Shown here piece after piece: positions 10,730-23,659 of a stretch of 64,000 bases of DNA. The notes under the pieces were generated by a model. It had not been told where the DNA came from, did no database searches, and worked only from the letters and a program-made list of their open reading frames with translations. The stretch's first letter is position 1, and each line of letters begins with the position of its first letter. The translations under genes were made by a program, and so were the position numbers. The stretch spans positions 318,083,191 through 318,147,190 of the forward strand of contig NC_057813.1 of NCBI RefSeq assembly GCF_018294505.1, given 5' to 3'. This DNA comes from Triticum aestivum (lineage: Eukaryota; Streptophyta; Magnoliopsida; Poales; Poaceae).

Positions 10730-12908
10730 TGTGACGCCCCCGATTCAATCGTACACTAATCATGCACGCAAATGTGTACGATCAAGATCAGGGACTCACG
10801 GGAAGATATCACAACACAACTCTAAAACATAAATAAGTCATACAAGCATCATAATACAAGCCAGGGGGCCTCGAGGGCTCGAATACAAGTGCTCGATCAT
10901 AGACGAGTCAGCGGAAGCAACAATATCTGAGTACAGACATAAGTTAAACAAGTTTGCCTTAAGAAGGCTAGCACAAACTGGGATACAGATCGAAAGAGGC
11001 GCAGGCCTCCTGCCTGGGATCCTCCTAAACTACTCCAGGTCGTCGTCAGCGGGCAGCACGTAGTAGTAGGCACCTCCGGTGTAGTAGGGGTCATCGTCGA
11101 CGGTGGCGTCTGGCTCCTGGACTCCAGCATCTGGTTGCGACAACCAGAAAGAAAGGAAAGGGGAAAAAGGGGGGAGAAAGCAACCGTGAGTACTCATCCA
11201 AAGTACTCGCAAGCAAGGAACTACACTACATATGCATGGGTATATGTGTAAGGAGGCCATATCAGTGGACTGAACTGCAGAATGCCAGAATAAGAGGGGG
11301 ATAGCTAATCCTATCGAAGACTACGCTTCTGGCAGCCTCCGTCTTGCAGCATGTAGAAGAGAGTAGATTGAAGTCCTCCAAGTAGCATCTCCAAGTAGCA
11401 TCTCCAGTAGCATCGCATAGCATAATCCTACCCGGCGATCCTCTCCTCGTCGCCCTGAGGAAAGCGATCACCGGTTGTATCTGGAACTTGGAAGGGTGTG
11501 TTTTATTAAGTATCCGGTTCTAGTTGTCATAAGGTCAAGGTACAACTCCAAGTCGTCCTGTTACCGAAGATCACGGCTATTCGAATAGATTAACTTCCCT
11601 GCAGGGGTGCACCACATAACCCAACACGCTCGATCCCATTTGGCCGGACACACTTTCCTGGGTCATGCCCGGCCTCGGAAGATCAACACGTCGCAGCCCC
11701 ACCTAGGCAAAACAGAGAGGCCAGCACGCCGGTCTAAACCTAAGCGCACAGGGGTCTGGGCCCATCGCCCATAGCACACCTGCACGTTGCGTGGGCGGCC
11801 GGAAGCAGACCTAGCCTAGTGGCGTTCCAGTCCAATCCGGCGCGCGCCGCTCCGTCGCTGACGTCTGAAGTGCTTCGGCTGATACCACGACGTCGGGATA
11901 CCCATAACTACTCCCACGTAGATGGTTAGTGCGTATAGGCTCGTAGCCGACTCAGATCAAATACCAAGATCTCGTTAAGCGTGTTAAGTATCCGCGAACG
12001 CCGAACAGGGCCAGGCCCACCTGTCTCCTAGGTGGTCTCAACCTGCCCTGTCGCTCCGCCACAAAGTAACAGTCGAGGGCCGTCGGGACAAAGGTCCTTT
12101 CAGCCCCCAATCCGTGAATCACTCGCGGGTACTCTTCGAGCTGACCCGACTTTAGTCACCATCTGTATAGTATGTATGTATGTATAGTATATACCCGTGA
12201 TCACCTCCCGAGTGATCACGGCCCAATAGTATAGCAAGGCAGACTGACAAGAATGTAGGGCCAATGATGATAAACTAGCATCCTATACTAAGCATTTAGG
12301 ATTGCAGGTAAGGTATCAACAGGTGTAGCAACAATGTCAGGCTATGCATCAGAATAGGATCAACGGAAAGCAGTAACATGCTACACTACTCTAATGCAAG
12401 CAGTATAGAGTAGAATAGGCGATATCTGGTGATCAAGGGGGGGGCTTGCCTGGTTGCTCTGGCAAGAGAGAGGGGTCGTCAACTCCGTAGTCGAACTGGT
12501 CAGCAGCAGCGTCGGTCTCGTAGTCTACCGGAGAGAAGAGGGGGAAGAAATAATGAATACAGAGCAAACAAAGCATCACAAAATATAACAAGGCAATACG
12601 CGGTGTTCGGTGTGCCCTAACGCGGTAGTAGGTGATACCGGTGAAGGGGGGAAAACATCCGGGAAAGTATTCCCGGTGTTTCGTGTTTTCGGGCAGAGGA
12701 GCCGGAGGGGGAAAGTTGCGAGTTCGATAGGTTAGGGGTGTGTGGCGGACGAACGGGTTGCGTATCCGGATTCGTCTCGTCGTTCTGAGCAACTTTCATG
12801 TTGAAAATATTTTAATCCGAGTTACGGATTAAAAGATATGATTTTTAAAAGATTTTAACAATTTTGGAATTTAATTATTTATTTAATTAATTCGAAAAAA
12901 TGTATTTA

Positions 12909-12968
12909 TGACGTCAGCATGATGTCATGCTGACGTCAGCAGTCAACAGGGGTTGACTGAGTCAACCC
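12909..12968. promoter_or_regulatory. TGACGTCA-containing palindrome and TTGAC palindrome in LARD-like LTR
   Basis: TGACGTCAGCATGA and its exact reverse complement are separated by two bases (12909-12938). Each end is a perfect TGACGTCA, the bZIP (TGA/ASF-1 and CRE) core. Twelve bases on, GGGTTGAC and GTCAACCC flank TGA (12950-12968), giving two W-box-like TTGAC cores. The same arrangement is kept in the other LTR (20905-20964). A regulatory role is inference. Confidence 0.6.
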
Positions 12969-13189
12969 TGACAGGTGGGTCCCGTTCGTCATACACTGTT
13001 AACTAATTAACCTAATTAAGTTTAATTAACAGTAGTTAATTAGGTTAATTAGTTATTAGGTTAATTAACCAGGATTAATTAGATTAATTATTTACTTAAT
13101 TAATTGATTAATTAATTAATTAATTAGTTTTTATTCATTTTTTTATTTATATAAATCTCATTTTCCTTTTCTTTTTATTTAAAAGTTCT

Positions 13190-14110
13190 GTGGGGGGTGG
13201 GGCCCCAATGTCATAGGCCCCAGGGGGCCAAACGGGCGTGCGGGCGTGCGGGGTGGCCCGTTCGGGCGCAACCCAGGGGGACGCGGGCGTGGGCGCCCGC
13301 CCGATCCCGCGCCGGCGTGGCGGAGGGGGGGCCCGACGAGGAGCCGGCGAGGCGGTCCCCGGTGGGGCTTCGGCGGTGGCGGGGCTAGACGGGGTCCGGG
13401 TCGCCGGAGGCGGCGGAAGTAGGCGGAGGGGGATGCGGGCGTGGACGCGGGCGTCAGCGTCGGCGGGCGTCGCCGGGGGGGGGGTGCGACGGGGAGGTCC
13501 GTTCGGGTTCGTTGGCAGGGGGAAAGGCGAGGGAGGCGGGGGACGGCCGGAGCCGGCGACGGGGGCTCCGGGCGACGGCGTCGTTCGGGAGGGGGAGAGG
13601 GGAGCGACGGGGGGGGGGAGTGGGCGAAGCTCACAGGGGGTCCGCGGGGTCTAGGAGGCGGGCGCGGTGGAGCTTGGAGGCGACCGGCGAGGAGGGAGTC
13701 GGGGAGGCGGCCGCCGGCGTCGGGGAGGGGGTCCGGTGAGGCGGGGGAGGTCGGGGACGATCCCGCGGCGGCGGGTGCCCCGCGCGTGGGGCGACGGTGT
13801 GGAGGGGGGGTCCGGACGGCGGCGAGGGGCGCAGGGGGGCGGAGGTGACCGGTGTCGGGGCGGCGGGGGCCGCCGGCGATGAGGGGAGGACGAGGGGGAC
13901 CGGGATCGGGCGGGGGCCGATCCGGATCGGCGCGAGGGGGAGAAAGGGGATCGGGGGGAGGAGTGGTTGCGGCTAGGGTTCCCGACCGGGGGAAGAGGTG
14001 GATAAGTGGCCGGCCGGCTGGGCCGGGCCAGGGGAGGGGGCTGGGCCAGGTGTGAGGGGGGCCAGGTGGGGAGGGGCTGGCCCAGTTGGGCCAGTGGGGT
14101 TTCCTCCCCC
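13190..14110. other. G-rich, CpG-rich block in left LARD-like LTR
   Basis: About 900 bp with many runs of four to eight G on the + strand and dense CG dinucleotides, unlike the AT-rich flanks on both sides. It is open in several frames (Pro/Arg-rich on the minus strand, Gly/Arg-rich on the plus strand). I attribute this to composition, not coding. It is repeated at 21183-22103. Confidence 0.8.
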
Positions 14111-14566
14111 ACTCTCTTTTGTTTTATTTTTACTTTTTATTTACTTTACCTTTTCTGTTTTATTTTAGTTGCAGTTTATTTTTTTGTTTTAGTAAATACC
14201 AAAGTGGCACCTAAATTGTTCTTACAAATTAAGCCACAACCACAAAATGCTTCATCCCTAAATAATATAGTTTAATATTTTACAAAACACAAAAGGCATT
14301 TAATTAATTTCTTTTGCTGCTGTTTTATTTTCCTTTGAGCATTTAAACATTTTATAAAAATGTGGTTTCACCTCCATAATTACCTATGTATTATTTGGTT
14401 CACTCCGAACATTTAAATTTTAATATTTGAAAACTTTTATTGTTTGCTCGATTTTGTATTTGAAATTCGAACCGGTTTTTGAACTAACCCGAGATTAACT
14501 ACAGTGACAAAGGTGACGTGGCATCATTAGTGGGGATTACTGTAGCTTAATTACCCGGGCGTCACA

Positions 14567-17500
14567 ATTCTCCTCCACTACAAGAAATCTCGTCCCGAGA
14601 TTTAAGAGGGGAGCAAGGGGGAAAGGTCTGGTTACGATAATCTAACGGATCTTCTCGAAGAAGTTAATCCCTTTCGTTGATGTCTTCAATCCTTTATTCC
14701 GATGCATCATGATAAACTGGTCATCATTTCTTCGGGAACTCCATCGTACTTACGAAAGATAAGGGCCAGCTCACTACGACATAAAGCTTTTAAGGGAAAC
14801 AATCTGGGGCTAACCCATGAATTAGTATAAGATTATCTCTCGAGTTGAACATATGAAATACCTCGAGAGTAAGGTACGAAGGTACCATAATAGGCTCCAA
14901 GCGGGTGAGAAAGGGGTTCAGAGTAGCGAGAGTAAGTATCGCGTCTGATACCAGAATAGATCACTATGACGGTGGCCCGTGAATTACATACGAGTCCACG
15001 CGGGAGGAATAACTTTGGGAACAGGGGGTGTACAGGAGAGTCTGGTTCCGATCCTGTGGAACTGTGGGTTATGGGCCCACCATGTGGTTAAAAGTAGAAA
15101 GGTTGGTGACATCTTGCACGATCATGTAAGCTAGGCATGTCAGAGGAGAGTCTGAGGTCATGTCGGCAACAACATAGGTACCAAGGGCGAGGGTCAAAGA
15201 GAACCATTTTCCTGCTCGTTGAACGAGGCGGACCAATAGGCAAGGTTCTCGTCCATCGGTGGTTACCGGAATGTCATCAACAATAGTAATAGGGTCTTAC
15301 TTACAGAGTGGTACAACGAGGTGCTTACCTAAGCAGGGGATTATCACTTCTTAGATTATATAGGTCACAAGAAGGGTCAAACAGACCCATGGAAATGAAA
15401 ATGTGATCATTAGGTTAAACAGAACAATGGAAAGGAAAAATGTGTTTAAACACATATTTCGGGGGTATATCCTTCCCAAGGATAAGCAGAGCATGATATC
15501 CATGACAGGATATAATGTAGAAAACCCTTTAGGTAAGGGGAGAGAAATTTCATGACATTACCCATACAACGGTGTTCGGATAATTGAGCAAGAAACATTT
15601 AGCATTGGGCTTCGGATGTTCTTGTTGAAAATCAGAGTATCGCAGACATGCTTCGAGATAGCATTGACATGGTCTTCATGTGAAGATCAGACTTTGGAAA
15701 CACGAAGGATCCATCAGGAATAACTTGTAGAATAAGTCTTACAATTTCCTCATGGATGAACGGATAACCTTGCTGAAAAGGAATCTATAAGGATAGGTCC
15801 TCCAGCCGGGGGGGGGGGTGCTAGGCATGACATCAGGTTACCGGGTCACCAAAGGATCAACATCATAACTCTCAGAAAGTTGTCCCGACCATCATATCTG
15901 ACCGAGATTCATATCCAATTGGTGTCATGATACCTCAGACTTAGGGGGTCCGAGAGGAAAAGGTGCAACACAAATCGACGAAATGACATTGCAAGATTCT
16001 CGAGAAATGAACTATGGGAGCGGGTTTCTGAAGCAATAGTTCATCATTAAACCAAGGAGGGGATGAGAAGGTGGCTGATGGGCTCAGCGACAATTCATCG
16101 AGAATTCCAAACGGATGGATTTCCACGATAATGTGAACAAGAAGATGACATTTGTCAGCTCAAATGGTATAATGATGTATGCTCGAGGAAAACATACACA
16201 ATTAAACATTGGTTGAAAGGTGCACCCGAAATATGGGCTGGGTTGCACGACCAACGTCGGAATGGTGATTCAATAATCAATAGTCTAAGAATTTCACTTC
16301 AAAGCAAGAGGCTTGCTAGAAGTTTTGAATTCACACGTCATAGCTCAATTGTCGGTATTCCGGTTGAAAACAATACGGGGGCCAAGGAATGAACGAAGAT
16401 GGCAAGAAGTATTATGATATCAAGAATTCTTAAGAGGTGGTGAAATTCTCACCACATTCTTGACAAAAAGAGATGGTAATACTTCCGAGGTAAGGAAGAT
16501 CAACTGCTGGGTAGCAGGAATCTCAAGGTTTACACAAAACACGAACAAGTTGTGTTGAACGGAAGGCAATAAAGTGGTCGATGAGAACAGGAATCATCGA
16601 GGGGCAAGGATGGTATTACCCATCATGAATTCAATTGAATTCCTGGAAGAGCTCATAAGGTTGATGATGATCACGACACAATTGTCGAGAGATTTCATGC
16701 AGATGTAATCAATCAGCGACGACATCAAGCCGAAGGAATGATGAAGCAAGAGGTTATTGGAACCACAGTTACGACACAAACTCGAACTCAAGCTTGTTGT
16801 TTAAGGTGAAAGGGTATGATGAGGAAAATCGACGTAAGCTTAGCTATCGTCGCAAATTGGTGCTCCGAGAATAAGGACCAGGTAGCACAGTTTGAAATCA
16901 TCAAGATGATGATATAGCCAAACAGGCTAGGAATGGCGTGATCGGGTACAAACTCGTACTTATAGAAGCTTACTGGAGAGTTGTTGAACCGTAGTGCGGA
17001 CTCGGTTCAGTTATCGGTGTCTTTGAGTGTCTAATAACTCAGAGCCCGTGGAAAAATTGGAATCAGTGGGAAGGTAGCACTTGATGAAGAACTCATAAGA
17101 AGTTATGCAGTTCCATGATAATCTCGAGATTCCAGGGGGGGTAATACTCGACGACAGATCAAAGTAGAGGTTGGAATAGGGTATTGCTTTGTAGAAGACA
17201 AGTGCTTAAACTTGTCCGAGAAAAGGTATTTACAGGAGAACATGGTCAGAACCACGATTACAAAAGGCCGGATCCCAGATATAAGAACTTATACCAAGGG
17301 AATAATTAATTTAAGAGAAGCTTTAATGATAAGATCTACATCGTGTCCATGGGCATGAACACAGAGTTCAAGGTCGACTCCCACTTCTTCAATGTATAAC
17401 CTTTCATTCCTGCTCTAGATAAAATGATTCCAGTGTCAAAACCTACCTGGTGAATTACCAGAGCAGTATGACCCGTGAAAACTTTTGAGTTCACACCGAT

Positions 17501-18723
17501 TAAGGAAGGCATCGGTTCAACCCATTGGGGCATTTAAGGAACATATGCTACAAACTTCCAAGGTAAATAACACAAGCTCGAAAGCAGAGCAAGGTTAAAA
17601 AAAGGAGAGGATACAATTTACCAAAGGCATTATGTATCAGAGAAAGAACTCACAAGGTGATTAATTATGAAGGACACTATCGGATAATAATCCAACAGTG
17701 GATATGGCGATCCACAACGGGGCTAATGTGAGTATCGGTACTCAACCAGAAGAAGAAGAATGCAAGGAGATCAGAAGATAGAAACAACTGACTAATTCAA
17801 AGCTTAATTGCAAAGGAATTATGAATTCCATGTCAAGGGATCAGAAGCAATGCTCTGATTAGGAATGGATAAGTTGAATAGCCTTAGGGTACAATCAACG
17901 ACAATTGGATTGGTCGAGAACCAATTCCAGTTAAAAGAATTGCAGCTCAGCCGGAAAGGTAATTTATAAGGATCAATGATGATTGCGTGTATTCGCAATC
18001 ATATTGAGTCAACAGACTGAAAATGATAATGACAAGGAATGTCAAGAAGACTACGAGACTTATAGGATTAACCATAATGCAAGCAAGCAAGAATTTCAAG
18101 AGCCAAAGGCTCCAGAGGATTTTCGGAAGATCGAATAGTATTTTGAAGACTTTTGTGAAACACAAGAACAACTGGGGATGAGCGGATACTCGGCAAGCGC
18201 GAGTAATTATCCGTAGGGGTATTCATGCAGCAAGGAACTGCAGGGCAGTAAGCGTAAAGAATTCTCGGAATACCGAAGAGTATTTCAGGACATTTTGTAA
18301 TAACAAGAGCAACTGGGGATGACAATATGAACGATAGGTGTAAGTAGTTATCCAGAGGGATTTATCGATGGAAGTGAATTGCAAAAGCGATGGCACATAG
18401 TCTCGAGAGCACATCGTAGAGTATCTTCGGAATCTTCTGGCGCAGCAGGCGGTCATCGGTAACAAGTGGCTCTCCGGGAGAAAGTACTTGCGAGAACCTA
18501 AAGTTAGTTTTGTTTTTAGCAAAATCATTTAACCCGAATAGAAGAGAGCTCAGAGTCCCAGAGTAAAGGTCGAGGAGTAAAAGATCCTAATACCACCCAA
18601 TTGGCGACGTGGGCCCGTAAGGCACACATCCAAGTTAGTAAAAGTTTTTGTAATGTCTAGACTCGACTTCGGCCAAGGAGTTGGAAGGGGGATTCCTACA
18701 GGCAGTCGGCTCTGATACCAACT
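14567..18723 (-). other. Non-coding internal domain of the LARD-like element
   Basis: The 4157 bp between the LTRs contain no ORF above about 100 codons and no gag, protease, RT or integrase motif on either strand. At the left edge is a short hairpin, AAATCTCG-TCC-CGAGATTT (14585-14603). At the right edge is the 13-bp primer-binding site (18708-18720). A conserved non-coding interior in such elements is thought to act as packaging and priming RNA. Confidence 0.85.
18708..18720 (-). other. Primer-binding site, initiator-Met tRNA type
   Basis: The minus strand reads TGGTATCAGAGCC directly inside the 5' LTR (18724-22559). This is complementary to the 3' end of plant initiator tRNA-Met and is the usual minus-strand primer site. 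It fixes the element's orientation. Confidence 0.9.
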
Positions 18724-21700
18724 TGTGACGCCCCCAATTCAATCGTACACTAATCATGCACGCAAATGTGTACGATCAAGATCAGGGACTCACGGGAAGA
18801 TATCACAACACAACTCTAAAACATAAATAAGTCATGCAAGCATCATAATACAAGCCAGGGGGCCTCGAGGGCTCGAATACAAGTGCTCGATCATAGACGA
18901 GTCAGCGGAAGCAACAATATCTGAGTACAGACATAAGTTAAACAAGTTTGCCTTAAGAAGGCTAGCACAAACTGGGATACAGATCGAAAGAGGCGCAGGC
19001 CTCCTGCCTGGGATCCTCCTAAACTACTCCAGGTCGTCGTCACCGGGCAGCACGTAGTAGTAGGCACCTCCGGTGTAGTAGGGGTCATCGTCGACGGTGG
19101 CGTCTGGCTCTTGGACTCCAGCATCTGGTTGCGACAACCAGAAAGAAAGGAAAGGGGAAAAAGGGGGAGAAAGCAACCGTGAGTACTCATCCAAAGTACT
19201 CGCAAGCAAGGAACTACACTACATATGCATGGGTATATGTGTAAGGAGGCCATATCAGTGGACTGAACTGCAGAATGCCAGAATAAGAGGGGGATAGCTA
19301 ATCTTATCGAAGACTACGCTTCTGGTCACCTTCGTCTTGCAACAGGCAGAAGAGGGTAGGTTGAAGTCTTCCAAGTAGCATCTCCAAGTAGCAACTCCAA
19401 GTAGCATCGCATAGCATATCCTACCCGGCGATCCTCCCCTCGTATCCCTGAGGGAGAGCGACCACCGGTTGTATCTGGCACTTGGAAGGGTGTGTTTTAT
19501 TAAGTATCCGGTTCTAGTTGTCATAAGGTCAAGGTACAACTCCAAGTCGTCCTGTTACCGAAGATCACGGCTATTCGAATAGATTAACTTCCCTGCAGGG
19601 GTGCACCAACTTACCCAACACGCTTGATCCCATTTGGCCGGACACACTTTCCTGGGTCATGCCCGGCCGCGGAAGATCAACACGTCGCAGCCCCACCTAG
19701 GCAAAACAGAGAGGCCAGCACGCCGGTCTAAACCTAAGCGCACAGGGGTCTGGGCCCATCGCCCATAGCACACCTGCACGTTGTGAGGGCAGCCGAAAGC
19801 AGACCTAGCCTAGTGGCGTTCCAGTCCAATTCGGCGCGCGCCGCTCCGTCGCTGACGTCTGAAGTGCTTCGGCTGATACCACGACGTCGGGATACCCATA
19901 ACTACTCCCACGTAGATGGTTAGTGCGTATAGGCTCGTAGCCAACTTAGATCAAATACCAAGATCTCGTTAAGCGTGTTAAATATCCGCGAATGCTGAAC
20001 AGGGCCAGGCCCACCTCTCTCCTAGGCGGTCTCAACCTGCCCTGTCGCTCCGCCACAAAGATCCACACAGAGGGCCGTCGGGACAAAGGTCCTTTCAGCC
20101 CCCAATCCGTGAATCACTCGCGGGTACTCTTCGAGCTGACCCGACTTTAGTCACCATCTGTATAGTATGTATGTATGTATAGTATATACCCGTGATCACC
20201 TCCCGAGTGATCACGGCCCAATAGTATAGCAAGGCAGACTGACAAGAATGTAGGGCCAATGATGATAAACTAGCATCCTATACTAAGCATTTAGGATTGC
20301 AGGTAAGGTATCAACAGGTGTAGCAACAATGTCAGGCTATGCATCAGAATAGGATCAACGGAAAGCAGTAACATGCTACGCTACTCTAATGCAAGCAGTA
20401 TAGAGTAGAATAGGCGATATCTGGTGATCAAGGGGGGGGGCTTGCCTGGTTGCTCTGGCAAGAGAGAGGGGTCGTCAACTCCGTAGTCGAACTGGTCAGC
20501 AGCAGCGTCGGTCTCGTAGTCTACCGGAGAGAAGAGGGGGAAGAAATAATGAATACAGAGCAAACAAAGCATCACAAAATATAACAAGGCAATACGCGGT
20601 GTTCGGTGTGCCCTAACGCGGTAATAGGTGATACCGGTGAAGGGGGGAAAACATCCGGGAAAGTATTCCCGGTGTTTCGTGTTTTCGGGCAGAGGAGCTG
20701 GAGGGGGAAAGTTGCGAGTTCGATAGGTTAGGGGTGTGTGGCGGACGAACGGGTTGCGTATCCGGATTCGTCTCGTCGTTCAGAGCAACTTTCATGTTGA
20801 AAATATTTTAATCCGAGTTACGGATTAAAAGATATGATTTTTAAAAGATTTTAACAATTTTGGAATTTAATTATTTATTTAATTAATTCGAAAAAATGTA
20901 TTTATGACGTCAGCATGATGTCATGCTGACGTCAGCAGTCAACAGGGGTTGACTGAGTCAACCCTGACAGGTGGGTCCCGTTCGTCATACACTGTTAACT
21001 AATTAACCTAATTAAGTTTAATTAACAGTAGTTAATTAGGTTAATTAGTTATTAGGTTAATTAACCAGGATTAATTAGATTAATTATTTACTTAATTAAT
21101 GGATTAGTTAATTAATTAATTAGTTTTTATTCATTTTTATTATTTATATAAATCTCATTTTCCTTTCCTTTTTATTTAAAAGTTCTGTGGGGGGTGGGGC
21201 CCCAATGTCATAGGCCCCAGGGGGCCAAACGGGCGTGCGGGTGTGCGGGGTGGCCCGTTCGGGCGCAACCCAGGGGGACGCGGGCGTGGGTGCCCGCCCG
21301 ATCCCGCGCCGGCGTGGCGGAGGGGGGGGCCGACGAGGAGCCGGCGAGGCGGTCCCTGGTGGGGCTTCGGCGGTGGCGGGGCTAGACGGGGTCCGGGTCG
21401 CCGGAGGCGGCGGAAGTAGGCGGAGGGGGATGCGGGCGTGGACGCGGGCGTCAGCGTCGGCGGGCGTCGCCGGGGGGGTGCGACGGGGAGGTCCGTTCGG
21501 GTTCGTTGGCAGGGGGGAAAGGCGAGGGAGGCGGGGGACGGCCGGAGCCGGCGACGGGGGCTCCGGGCGACGGCGTCGTTCGGGAGGGGGAGAGGGGAGC
21601 GACGGGGGGGGAGTGGGCGAAGCTCACAGGGGGTCCGCGGGGTCTAGGAGGCGGGCGCGGTGGAGCTTGGAGGCGACCGGCGAGGAGGGAGTCGGGGAGG

Positions 21701-22559
21701 CGGCCGACGGCGTCGGGGAGGGGGTCCGGTGAGGCGGGGGAGGTCGGGAACGATCCCGCGGCGGCGGGTGCCCCGCGCGTGGGGCGACGGTGTGGAGGGG
21801 GGGTCCGGACGGCGGCGAGGGGCGCAGGGGGGCGGAGGTGACCGATGTCGGGGCGGCGGGGGCCGCCGGCGATGAGGGGAGGACGAGGGGGACCGGGATC
21901 GGGCGGGGGCCGATCCGGATCGGCGCGAGGGGGAGAAAGGGGATCGGGGGGAGGAGTGGTTGCGGCTAGGGTTCCCGACCGGGGGAAGAGGTGGATAAGT
22001 GGCCGGTCGGCTGGGCCGGGCCAGGGGAGGGGGCTGGGCCAGGTGTGAGGGGGGCCAGGTGGGGAGGGGCTGGCCCAGTTGGGCCAATGGGGTTTCCTCC
22101 CCCACTCTCTTTTGTTTTATTTTTACTTTTTATCTACTTTACCTTTTCTGTTTTATTTTAGTTGCAGTTTATTTTTTTGTTTTAGTAAATACCAAAGTGG
22201 CACCTAAATTGTTCTTACAAATTAAGCCACAACCACAAAATGCTTCATCCCTAAATAATATAGTTTAATATTTTACAAAACACAAAAGGCATTTAATTAA
22301 TTTCTTTTGCTGCTGTTTTATTTTCCTTTGAGCATTTAAACATTTTATAAAAATGTGGTTTCACCTCCATAATTACCTATGTATTATTTGGTTCACTCCG
22401 AACATTTAAATTTTAATATTTGAAAACTTTTATTGTTTGCTCGATTTTGTATTTGAAATTCGAACCGGTTTTTGAACTAACCCGAGATTAACTACAGTGA
22501 CAAAGGTGACGTGGCATCATTAGTGGGGATTACTGTAGCTTAATTACCCGGGCGTCACA
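18724..22559 (-). repeat. LARD-like element, right (5') LTR, 3836 bp
   Basis: Partner of 10730-14566. It is bounded TGTGACGCCC...GGGCGTCACA and followed by TSD ATCGT. It keeps the palindromes (20905-20964), the AT-rich tract and the G-rich block (21183-22103). Differences from the other LTR are few and scattered, so the insertion is young relative to elements B and C. Confidence 0.94.
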
Positions 22560-22564
22560 ATCGT

Positions 22565-23659
22565 CCTCAACCACACCTTGATCCTTTTGAACAAGCTCAA
22601 GAACGACAATGTCAACGTACCCAAGAGGAAGAACGAGCGTGTCAACATCAAGATGAAAAAGACGCCGAGGCTCAACGTCGTCAACAACAACAACATGAAG
22701 CCCAAGCTCTTGAGGCGCAACATGCCCTTCAAGAATCAAGTCGAGTCATTGCCAAATGCAACCGCGATAGGCGCAATCAAGAGGAAGCACTTCGAGAAGA
22801 AATCCAAGAGCGGAACTACCAACCAAGAGTGCAACGTCAAGTTCCTCGCCCTCCTCCTCAAGCTCGACAAGCTCCTCCACAACCTCAAGTTCAACAAGAG
22901 CAAGTTGACTATGGAAATCCTCCACGCCAAGAGAAACATGAGGTTGATCATCCTCCACATCAAGGGCGTCATCATCACCCTCGACAACAACACAATGAAG
23001 AGCAACACTATGGCAAGCTAAAGTTCACCATGCCCAAGTTCAATGGAAGCAATGATCCCGAAGAGTACCTATCATGGGCATTGAAGGTCGACAAAATCTT
23101 TCGTTTGCACAACTATGAGGAAGAGAAGAAGATCACTATGGCATCCCTTGAGTTCCAAGATTATGTGCTCATATGGTGGGAACAAGTCCTTGAGCGCCGA
23201 GAAGAAAGAGGTGAACCACCAATCACCACTTGGGCTCAAATGAAAGATGTCATGCGAGCACGTTTTGTGCCCACCTACTACAACCGCGATCTCTTGAAGA
23301 AGCTCCAACTACTAAAGCAAGGAACAAAGAGTGTTGAAGAGTACTACAAGGAAATGGAGATAGCCATGATACGAGCCAATGTCACGGAAGATGATGAGCA
23401 AACTATGGCACGCTTCTTGAATGGCCTCAATCATCCAATCAAGAAGATTGCCGACTTCCAACCCTACTCCAACCTCATTGAGCTCGTGCATCAAGCTACC
23501 AAAGCGGAACATCAAGTACAAGATGACTTCAAGTACGCTAAGTACTCATCCAAGACCTACGGCTTCTCCAACAACCAAGCTTCAACGACTCAAACAACTT
23601 CTACCTCAACCAAGCCATCTACAAGCAACGACGACAAGTCAAGTTACAAGAAAACTTAG
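22565..23659 (+). pseudogene. Element B gag, remaining part after the LARD-like insertion
   Basis: Continues the Gag frame from 10729 in phase. A Gln/Glu/Arg-rich, probably coiled-coil stretch (22565-22900) is followed by a Pro/Gln linker and the retrotrans_gag capsid domain (about 23020-23480: KFTMPKFNGSNDPEEYLSW, WWEQVLERREE, QLLKQGTKSVEEYYKEME). TAG at 23657-23659 stops it just before the nucleocapsid. The CCHC knuckle beyond (CFTCGG-stop-GHKSFQC) also contains a TGA at 23777-23779. Both stops are consistent with C-to-T changes. Confidence 0.88.

Larger units (their letters stand above)
10730..14566 (-). repeat. LARD-like element, left (3') LTR, 3837 bp
   Basis: Direct repeat of 18724-22559 with scattered substitutions and small indels, for example in G-runs. 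It contains a bZIP-type palindrome (12909-12938), an AT-rich TTAATTAA tract (13000-13130) and a very G-rich block (13190-14110). Next to it at 14567-14578 the minus strand reads as a short purine tract (TGGAGGAGAAT), a plausible polypurine tract for plus-strand priming. Confidence 0.94.
10730..22559 (-). mobile_element. LARD-like non-autonomous LTR element (11.8 kb)
   Basis: Two direct repeats of 3837 and 3836 bp flank a 4157-bp internal segment without coding capacity. LTR ends are TGTGACGCCC and GGGCGTCACA, an exact 10-bp inverted terminus. TSD ATCGT is at 10725-10729 and 22560-22564. The primer-binding site, rc of 18708-18720, reads TGGTATCAGAGCC and lies two or three bases inside the right LTR, so the element is on the minus strand and 18724-22559 is the 5' LTR. 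Long LTRs, a non-coding interior and a perfect PBS fit the LARD class known from Triticeae. It must use proteins made elsewhere. Confidence 0.93.

Noticed and set aside
13238..14275. Several ORFs of 60-150 codons on both strands in the G-rich block, repeated at 21235-22268
   Set aside because: They are Gly/Arg- or Pro/Arg-rich, overlap in many frames and lie inside LTRs. Identity between the copies reflects LTR identity, not coding constraint.
18708..18720. tRNA gene suggested by TGGTATCAGAGCC-type sequences
   Set aside because: Only the primer-binding complement is present, directly beside an LTR; no cloverleaf can be drawn.
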